From: an uncultured Alphaproteobacteria bacterium
GTDB lineage: Bacteria > Pseudomonadota > Alphaproteobacteria > RF32 > CAG-239
Direction: 5' to 3'
Assembly (NCBI GenBank): GCA_902464275.1
Contig: CABQIK010000029.1
Coordinates: forward strand, 1-8,333
DNA: 8,333 nt
Shown: one piece after another, positions 3,963 through 8,333 of the stretch
Layout of the letters: every line of letters begins with the position of its first letter
How positions within the stretch are numbered: the first letter of the stretch is position 1
Program-made: the position numbers and the translations under genes
The notes under the pieces: model-generated
What the model was told of the DNA's origin: nothing
What the model saw: the letters and a program-made list of their open reading frames with translations, nothing else
Databases searched by the model: none

Positions 3963-5435
3963 ATGTCAACAGAAACAAATATTCATCGTGAATCCAGATT
4001 GGCAAAGTTAAAGACTTTGCAGGAACAAGGGTATAATCCGTATCCGTACAAGTTTGAACCCAACGCATTCGCCGCTGATTTACAAGAAAAATATAAAGAT
4101 TTGGAAACCGGCGCCGATACTGAAGACAGAGTTACCATTGCCGGCCGCGCCATGGCTGTGCGCAACAGCGGTATGTTTATTGATTTGAAAGATTGTACCG
4201 GTAAGATTCAGGTTTTCTGTCATAAAAATCATTTGCCGGAAGCTGATTTGGAACGCCTTAAATGTTTAGATGTCGGTGATATTATCGGTGTTACCGGATA
4301 TGTGCGTCGCACTCCGCGCGGCGAGCTCTCGGTTGCCGCCGAAAAGTTTGACATTATTGCAAAGTCATTACAGCCGTTGCCGGAAAAATTCCACGGTTTA
4401 ACCGATGTTGAAGCGCGTTATCGTCAGCGCTATGTTGACTTTATTATGAATGACGACAGCCGCGAAATTTTCAAAAAGCGTTGCCAGATTACCTCAGCAG
4501 TGCGCCGTTATTTTGAAGAACACGGCTTTTTGGAAGTTGAAACTCCGATGTTGCACCCGATTATGGGCGGCGCTAACGCTAAGCCGTTTATTACGCATCA
4601 TAACGCTTTGGATATGGACTTATATTTGCGTATTGCTCCGGAACTTTACTTAAAGCGTTTGGTAGTCGGCGGTTTTGACCGCGTGTTTGAAATCGGTCGC
4701 AACTTCCGTAATGAGGGTATTGATAAAAGCCACAATCCGGAATTTACCGGTTTGGAAGCTTATCAGGCGTATGCCGATTATAATACCATGGCTGATTTAA
4801 TTCCGGATTTGCTCGCTTATGTGGCAAAATCGGTTTTAGGCACGACGGTGGTTAATTTTGCCGGTCATGAAATTGATTTGAGCAAGCCGTTTGCCCGCAA
4901 ATCTATTGTTGATTTGGTTAAAGAATATGCCGGTATTGACTTAATGCAGGCTAATACCTTGGAAGAGGCGCAGGCAATGGCAAAATCAGCCGGTGTTGAC
5001 GCTTCGGAATGCACATCTTGGGGCAAGGTGGTGCAAGAAGTTTTTGACCAGAAGGTTGAGGCAAACTTAATTGACCCGATTTTGGTTATGGATATGCCGC
5101 GCGATGTTTCGCCGCTGGCAAAAACTCACCGCAACAATCCGCGTTTGGTTGAACACTTTGACGCATACATCGCCGGTATGGAAATGGGCTGCGCTTATTC
5201 GGAGCTTTCAAATCCGTTAGAACAGAGAGAGCGTTTTGAAGCTCAGGTTGCCGCGCGTGAAGCCGGCGATGATGAGGCGCAAATGCTTGATGAAGACTAC
5301 GTTACCGCGCTTGAAAACGGATTTCCTCCGTCAGGCGGTATGGGTATGGGTATTGACCGTTTGGCCATTTTCCTGACCGGTGCGGAAACAATTCGTGATG
5401 TTATTGCTTTCCCGACATTAAGAAAACGGGATTAG
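3963..5435 (+). CDS. lysS: Lysyl-tRNA synthetase, class II
   Basis: A 490-residue enzyme that charges tRNA-Lys with lysine using ATP in the cytoplasm. An N-terminal OB-fold anticodon-binding domain (about 57-135, VTIAGRAMAVRNSGMFIDL) precedes a class II catalytic core. In the core, motif 1 is around 180-197 (RRYFEEHGFLEVETPML), motif 2 is around 240-262 (DRVFEIGRNFRNEG...HNPEFT) and motif 3 is at 457-472 (GGMGMGIDRLAIFL). The lysine-site region GMEMGCAYSELSNP lies near 405-418. Length is close to E. coli LysS (505). The ATG at 3963 follows AGGA. Most alphaproteobacteria use the unrelated class I enzyme (LysK), so a class II enzyme is notable. The deacetylase gene begins 6 bp after the stop and is probably in the same operon. 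Confidence 0.97.
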   Translation: MSTETNIHRESRLAKLKTLQEQGYNPYPYKFEPNAFAADLQEKYKDLETGADTEDRVTIAGRAMAVRNSGMFIDLKDCTGKIQVFCHKNHLPEADLERLKCLDVGDIIGVTGYVRRTPRGELSVAAEKFDIIAKSLQPLPEKFHGLTDVEARYRQRYVDFIMNDDSREIFKKRCQITSAVRRYFEEHGFLEVETPMLHPIMGGANAKPFITHHNALDMDLYLRIAPELYLKRLVVGGFDRVFEIGRNFRNEGIDKSHNPEFTGLEAYQAYADYNTMADLIPDLLAYVAKSVLGTTVVNFAGHEIDLSKPFARKSIVDLVKEYAGIDLMQANTLEEAQAMAKSAGVDASECTSWGKVVQEVFDQKVEANLIDPILVMDMPRDVSPLAKTHRNNPRLVEHFDAYIAGMEMGCAYSELSNPLEQRERFEAQVAAREAGDDEAQMLDEDYVTALENGFPPSGGMGMGIDRLAIFLTGAETIRDVIAFPTLRKRD

Positions 5436-5441
5436 CAAGAA

Positions 5442-6560
5442 GTGAATATTCGGAACGAGCATAATAACAAAGTCCTGAAGCCGTTTTTTGCAATGGCTTT
5501 TAGGGCTTTGCTCGTTTTGTGCATTTTTATTTCAGGCGTTTTGGTCGGGTATGTGCGGTTTTCGCCGCGGACAAGCGAGCCTAAGCCGGTGGTGATTGAT
5601 GTTCCGGTGGCTGAACCGCGCGAATCGGCAAGCGTAGCTGCAAGTGATGACATCGGTGATTTTATTTTGCATCACGAATATTTTGCCGCCGATACAGAAG
5701 CTTTGGAAGAAGAACCTGAAGGGCAAGAGGCGGTGCCTGAAGTTGCCGCAGGGGGCGAAAATATGGCGGCAGAGCAGGGAGCAGACGAGCACGTGGCTCC
5801 GCTTGAGTCTGAAAAAGCGGCAGAACCGCGGATTATTGCCGATAAAATAAATGCGGAAAAGCCCTTAATCGCAGTTGTTATTGATGATATGGGCATTAAC
5901 CGCAAGCGCACATTGGATATAATATCACTTAAAGCACCGCTTACTTCATCGTTTTTAACTTACGGTCAAACTTTGGATAAGTTTGCGGCAAATGCCGAAT
6001 CTGCCGGTCATGAAATTATGATTCATGCGCCGATGGAGCCGAAGGTTAAGGCCGATTTGGCGCCCGATACTTTAATGACGGATATGACGGAAGAACAAAT
6101 TGAAAAGCGCTTTGAAGATATGCTTGCCAAATTTAATAATATTAAAGTCAGCGGAATAAACAATCATATGGGTAGCAAGTTTACTGAAGACAAAGAGCGT
6201 TTGGGATATGTGATGAATATTTTAAAACAGCGCGGTATGTTCTTTTTGGATTCTAAAACCACAGCGAGTTCAAAAGGCAAAGAGTTGGCTGAAGTTGACG
6301 GAGTTGATTATGCGGCTCGCGATGTGTTTTTAGATAATGAAAATGATTATGCTTATATTATGAGCCAACTTGAAAAAACCGAAAAAATTGCCCGCAAAAA
6401 AGGATTTGCCGTGGCAATAGGGCATCCGAAAAGTCAAACATATTTGGCGCTTAAAGATTGGCTTAAAACTTTGCCGGATAAGGGGGTTAAGTTAGTTCAT
6501 GTGAGTGAAATTGTGGCGGCAACCAATAAAATTATTGCGGCGACTGATGAAGTAAAATAA
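5442..6560 (+). CDS. Membrane-anchored divergent polysaccharide deacetylase (YibQ family)
   Basis: A 372-residue protein. Residues 20-40 form one membrane segment (signal anchor). Residues 41-139 are a low-complexity linker, rich in Glu, Pro and Ala. Residues 140-360 are a divergent polysaccharide deacetylase (NodB-like) domain with VIDDMG (146-151), HEIMIHAPMEP (190-200), INNHMGS (239-245), DSKTT (270-274) and AIGHP (325-329). The catalytic domain should face the periplasm and act on an envelope glycan; the substrate is unknown, and activity in this family is poorly established. It starts with GTG 6 bp after the lysS stop with only a weak ribosome-binding site (AAGA), so translational coupling to lysS is likely. 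An internal ATG at 5493 is possible but would leave only two residues before the membrane segment. Confidence 0.88.
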   Translation: MNIRNEHNNKVLKPFFAMAFRALLVLCIFISGVLVGYVRFSPRTSEPKPVVIDVPVAEPRESASVAASDDIGDFILHHEYFAADTEALEEEPEGQEAVPEVAAGGENMAAEQGADEHVAPLESEKAAEPRIIADKINAEKPLIAVVIDDMGINRKRTLDIISLKAPLTSSFLTYGQTLDKFAANAESAGHEIMIHAPMEPKVKADLAPDTLMTDMTEEQIEKRFEDMLAKFNNIKVSGINNHMGSKFTEDKERLGYVMNILKQRGMFFLDSKTTASSKGKELAEVDGVDYAARDVFLDNENDYAYIMSQLEKTEKIARKKGFAVAIGHPKSQTYLALKDWLKTLPDKGVKLVHVSEIVAATNKIIAATDEVK

Positions 6561-6589
6561 AAAAAATTAAAAAAACTGAAAAAAAGTTC

Positions 6590-6618
6590 TTGACCTGAAG
6601 TAAAAATACCTTTATATA
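6590..6618 (+). promoter_or_regulatory. tRNA-Glu promoter
   Basis: A -35 TTGACC (6590-6595), a 17-nt spacer and a -10 TATATA (6613-6618) place the start near 6625, about 11 nt before the mature tRNA 5' end. It lies 29 nt after the deacetylase stop, in an A-rich stretch without a clear terminator for that operon. Confidence 0.8.
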
Positions 6619-6635
6619 TGCCTTTGTCTTTAGAT

Positions 6636-6710
6636 GGTCCCATCGTCTAATGGTTAGGACATCACCCTTTCACGGTGGTAATATGGGTTCGAGTCCCGTT
6701 GGGATCACCA
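6636..6710 (+). tRNA. tRNA-Glu (anticodon UUC)
   Basis: A 75-nt tRNA including an encoded CCA. The acceptor stem is GGTCCCA with TGGGATC (one G.T). The D-arm contains GTCTAATGGTTAGGAC. The anticodon loop CTTTCAC (6667-6673) carries TTC at 6669-6671. The T-arm has loop TTCGAGT. All arms fold, and the sequence is typical of bacterial tRNA-Glu. Confidence 0.97.
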
Positions 6711-6712
6711 TT

Positions 6713-6741
6713 AAAAAAAGCGCCTTAATGGCGCTTTTTTT
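6713..6741 (+). terminator. Rho-independent terminator after tRNA-Glu
   Basis: Stem AAAAAAAGCGCC (6713-6724), loop TTAAT, GGCGC and seven T (6735-6741). Symmetry extends outward through CACCATT and AATGGTG, giving 19 uninterrupted pairs that include the CCA end of the tRNA. With A and T runs on both sides it could also stop transcription arriving from the right on the minus strand. Confidence 0.88.
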
Positions 6742-6763
6742 AATGGTGGTGCGTAGCGGAGTT

Positions 6764-6801
6764 ATCATTGCGAGCCAAATTAATTTGAGCGATGCAATGA
6801 T
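6764..6801. repeat. Palindromic repeat, copy 1 (26-nt core 6767-6792)
   Basis: The core runs from ATTGCGAGCC through the 12-nt perfect palindrome CAAATTAATTTG (6776-6787) to AGCGA. Outer arms ATCATTGC (6764-6771) and GCAATGAT (6794-6801) pair over 8 bp. It resembles the ATTGCGAGC...GCAAT repeats dispersed in many alphaproteobacterial genomes. Confidence 0.65.
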
Positions 6802-6873
6802 TACGTAGCAAGTGACCGACGCACAGTTATTGAGCGTCTTGTCAAAGAACGCGAAATTACTAAGCTAGACACC

Positions 6874-6915
6874 AATACAGCGAAGGTCGCCTTTATGGCG
6901 GCCTTTTGCTGTATT
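6874..6915. repeat. Long 18-bp hairpin
   Basis: The arms are 6874-6891 and 6897-6915, closing on loop TTTAT. They form 18 pairs including two G.T pairs, with one bulged T at 6907. The inner part, GGTCGCC/GGCGGCC followed by TTTT, resembles a rho-independent terminator on the plus strand, but the symmetry continues past the T run (AATACAGC/GCTGTATT). A palindromic element or a back-up terminator are both possible. Confidence 0.6.
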
Positions 6916-7033
6916 TATGGTCTTAACGACGGTGAAGAAGCCATCGGTTCGGAGCGGGTAGTTGGTGAAAACGAGCTTAAAAAGCGAAGTTTGAACCTTA
7001 CGGCGCGAGGAGGACCTGCTTGCGGGAGTACCT

Positions 7034-7047
7034 AGTCCCGTTGGGAT
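7034..7047 (+). repeat. 14-nt duplicate of the tRNA-Glu 3' region
   Basis: AGTCCCGTTGGGAT is identical to 6692-6705 (the 3' part of the T-arm and most of the acceptor strand of tRNA-Glu), 342 bp downstream in the same orientation. It abuts the second 26-nt repeat. It could be an attachment-site remnant or a tRNA-derived fragment carried by the repeat. No integrase is present between the two copies. Confidence 0.5.
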
Positions 7048-7048
7048 T

Positions 7049-7074
7049 ATTGCGAGCCAAATTGATTTGAGCGA
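7049..7074. repeat. Palindromic repeat, copy 2
   Basis: Matches 6767-6792 at 25 of 26 bases (an A to G change in the centre of the inner palindrome). The outer arms seen in copy 1 are not preserved here. Confidence 0.65.
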
Positions 7075-7109
7075 AGCTGAGAGAAGTTTTTTGATTCTCT
7101 AAATTTTAA

Positions 7110-8210
7110 TCATAAAGATATATAAAATTCATTGTCGGATGTAACATAATATTCAAAATATCCGCTGTTGTTATAGCGCCATTTTCCTAATGCCGTTCCG
7201 TCAATATACACTGTGCCGTCGTCTGCCAAAAAAACGTCATTTTGAATAAAAATTTGCTCAATAAATGCTGACAGATTCTCAATATCGGGCGCGGTCAGCA
7301 AAATTTTTTCAAGCCATTCATCATATTGGCTGTTGTAACAGGGATTAATCGGGCGATAATATTCAAAATACAGTTCGGTATAAAATTCCCAATGAATTTT
7401 CATCCTCGGGTGATATCTTGCATTTTCTATTTTTATGGGGCGCCAACAAAAAGCATATTGTCTATTGATAAACACTGTGCCGTCGTTTGCAAATTTGATA
7501 ACATTAGGGCTGATATCCAAGCATTTTACTATCATTGCCCGCAAATCTTGTATGCTCCGCGCTCGCAATAAAATCTTTTCTTCGGTATATGCTTTTTCAG
7601 TTTCCGCGGCATTGAGTTTTGCATCGTAATCCGCTCTTTTTTGTTTATCGGTTAAAATTTTGTAAGCTTCGTTAAGTTCTATGAATTTTGTTTCAGCCAG
7701 TTTTTTGTCGGGGTTTAAGTCAGGGTGATATCTTTTTGCCAGCGCGCGGTACGATTTTTTTATTTCGGCTAATGATGCTTTGGCCGTTACATTTAACACA
7801 TCGTACAAAGTTGATTTTTTATTTTTGGGTTTGCTCTTTTCGGTTTGTTTGTCGGTTGCTTTCGGGTTTTCTTTATAGACGATAAAAAACAGCATCAAAA
7901 TTGCGAGCAGCCAACCCCATGTGGAGCTGTGATTTTTGGAAGAATCACTTTGTTTTTGCAGGGTGAGATAAGCTTTGGCAACATAGCCGCGTCCCTTGTC
8001 GGTTTTTACTTTTACCCAGCGATTACCATCTTCCAGGATAGTGACTGTTTCGCCGGCAATAAGTTTGGCGACAATTTGGCAATTTGTTTTTGGGCAAACG
8101 CGCAAATTAAGCGCAGACACATTAACCGAATAAACTGCTGTCTGTTCAGAAGGCAAGCATATATATGTTACGAGCAAACAAAACATAAATATGTATAAAA
8201 TTTTGCGCAT
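7110..8210 (-). CDS. SH3-like / transmembrane / J-domain protein
   Basis: A 366-residue protein starting at the ATG at 8210, preceded by GGA with a 6-nt gap. A TTG at 8243 extends the frame but has no ribosome-binding site. Order: signal peptide or anchor (1-22, MRKILYIFMFCLLVTYICL); bacterial SH3-like domain (about 28-82, LNLRVCPKTNCQIVAKL...GETVTIL...W-VKV...GYV); membrane segment (98-112, WGWLLAILMLFFIVY); Lys-rich linker; J-domain (133-200) with the HPD motif at 162-164, so DnaK stimulation should be intact. The C-terminus has two related modules (about 220-285 and 311-355), each with A-[ND]-D-G-T-V-[FY]-I and FEYY. Predicted topology puts SH3 in the periplasm and the J-domain in the cytoplasm. 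It would recruit DnaK to an envelope site; the client is unknown. No other DnaK-system gene is nearby. Confidence 0.88.
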   Translation of the reverse strand: MRKILYIFMFCLLVTYICLPSEQTAVYSVNVSALNLRVCPKTNCQIVAKLIAGETVTILEDGNRWVKVKTDKGRGYVAKAYLTLQKQSDSSKNHSSTWGWLLAILMLFFIVYKENPKATDKQTEKSKPKNKKSTLYDVLNVTAKASLAEIKKSYRALAKRYHPDLNPDKKLAETKFIELNEAYKILTDKQKRADYDAKLNAAETEKAYTEEKILLRARSIQDLRAMIVKCLDISPNVIKFANDGTVFINRQYAFCWRPIKIENARYHPRMKIHWEFYTELYFEYYRPINPCYNSQYDEWLEKILLTAPDIENLSAFIEQIFIQNDVFLADDGTVYIDGTALGKWRYNNSGYFEYYVTSDNEFYISL

Positions 8211-8303
8211 TTTTATTCCGGTATTCTTGATTGAGTTGTTCAAAACTTATTGATTTTTATAAAAATTTTCAGAGATTGTTTCTGTTCATTACCCGATTAC
8301 TCC

Positions 8304-8331
8304 ATAATAATCATTTTTAAGTAAAAGTCAA
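8304..8331 (-). promoter_or_regulatory. Candidate promoter of the J-domain gene
   Basis: On the minus strand there is a -35 TTGACT (8331-8326), a 16-nt spacer and a -10 TATTAT (8309-8304). It gives a start near 8297 and an untranslated leader of about 87 nt. It is a good sigma-70-type match; nothing resembling a heat-shock promoter was seen. Confidence 0.6.
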
Positions 8332-8333
8332 AA

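Larger units (their letters stand above)
6742..7109. other. Intergenic region with repeats, no convincing gene
   Basis: About 370 bp between the tRNA-Glu terminator and the end of the J-domain gene. It holds two copies of a 26-nt repeat, a long hairpin and a 14-nt copy of tRNA-Glu sequence, annotated separately. A plus-strand frame is open from 6784 to 7032, with an ATG at 6895 giving 46 residues. The ATG overlaps the hairpin and the product shows no recognisable domain, so I do not call it a gene. A weak inverted repeat (AGAGAA 7080-7085, TTCTCT 7095-7100) lies past the J-domain gene stop but lacks a T run. Confidence 0.5.

Noticed and set aside
6587..6602. Possible second LexA box near GTTCTTGACCTGAAG upstream of tRNA-Glu
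   Set aside because: The second half-site is GAAG, not GTTC or GAAC, and the segment is better explained as the -35 region of the tRNA promoter.
6895..7035. 46-codon plus-strand frame starting at an ATG in the hairpin loop
   Set aside because: An AAGG lies 8 nt upstream, but it is inside the hairpin. The frame runs into repeat and tRNA-derived sequence and the product has no recognisable domain.
8211..8243. TTG start extending the J-domain protein by eleven codons
   Set aside because: No ribosome-binding site precedes it, and the extra residues would put a polar stretch before a good signal peptide starting at the ATG at 8210.

Overview
The window looks like chromosomal DNA from an AT-rich alphaproteobacterium, probably one of the uncultured, gut-type lineages. 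Four observations point there: a GTTC-N7-GTTC LexA box (the alphaproteobacterial SOS box) upstream of lexA; an RNA 3' end resembling the acceptor piece of the permuted, two-piece tmRNA; two pseudopilin-like proteins with the GRSMVEMLGV prepilin motif; and several classes of short palindromic repeat like those scattered through Rickettsiales and related genomes. The lineage is inferred; no species can be named.

Left part (1-2276, genes on the minus strand). The segment holds a probable tmRNA acceptor piece with its own promoter, preceded by two tandem paralogous pseudopilin genes (349-1155 and 1272-2021). Each pseudopilin gene is headed by the same leader, 48 of 49 bases identical, which ends in a hairpin that buries the Shine-Dalgarno sequence. 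Palindromic elements are inserted in the N-terminal leader peptides of both pseudopilins, upstream of the prepilin cleavage site, and one related element lies just 3' of the tmRNA CCA end. In each case the insertion lies in a part of the product expected to be discarded on maturation.

Centre (2277-6560). A lexA gene with an autoregulatory promoter is followed after 15 bp by an ankyrin-repeat gene, both on the minus strand, so the ankyrin gene is probably in the SOS regulon. Diverging from lexA is a class II lysyl-tRNA synthetase gene (lysS), followed after 6 bp by a membrane-anchored divergent polysaccharide deacetylase (YibQ family).

Right part (6561-8333). A tRNA-Glu(UUC) gene has its own promoter and a terminator whose palindrome reaches back into the tRNA 3' end. 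About 400 bp without a convincing gene follow, holding two copies of a 26-nt repeat, a long hairpin and a second copy of 14 nt of the tRNA-Glu 3' part. The last gene, on the minus strand, encodes an unusual membrane protein with a signal peptide, an SH3-like domain, a membrane segment, a J-domain and a duplicated C-terminal module.

The genes do not form one pathway. The region mixes housekeeping genes (lysS, lexA, tRNA-Glu, probable ssrA) with lineage-specific envelope and interaction proteins, in a genome colonised by palindromic repeats.
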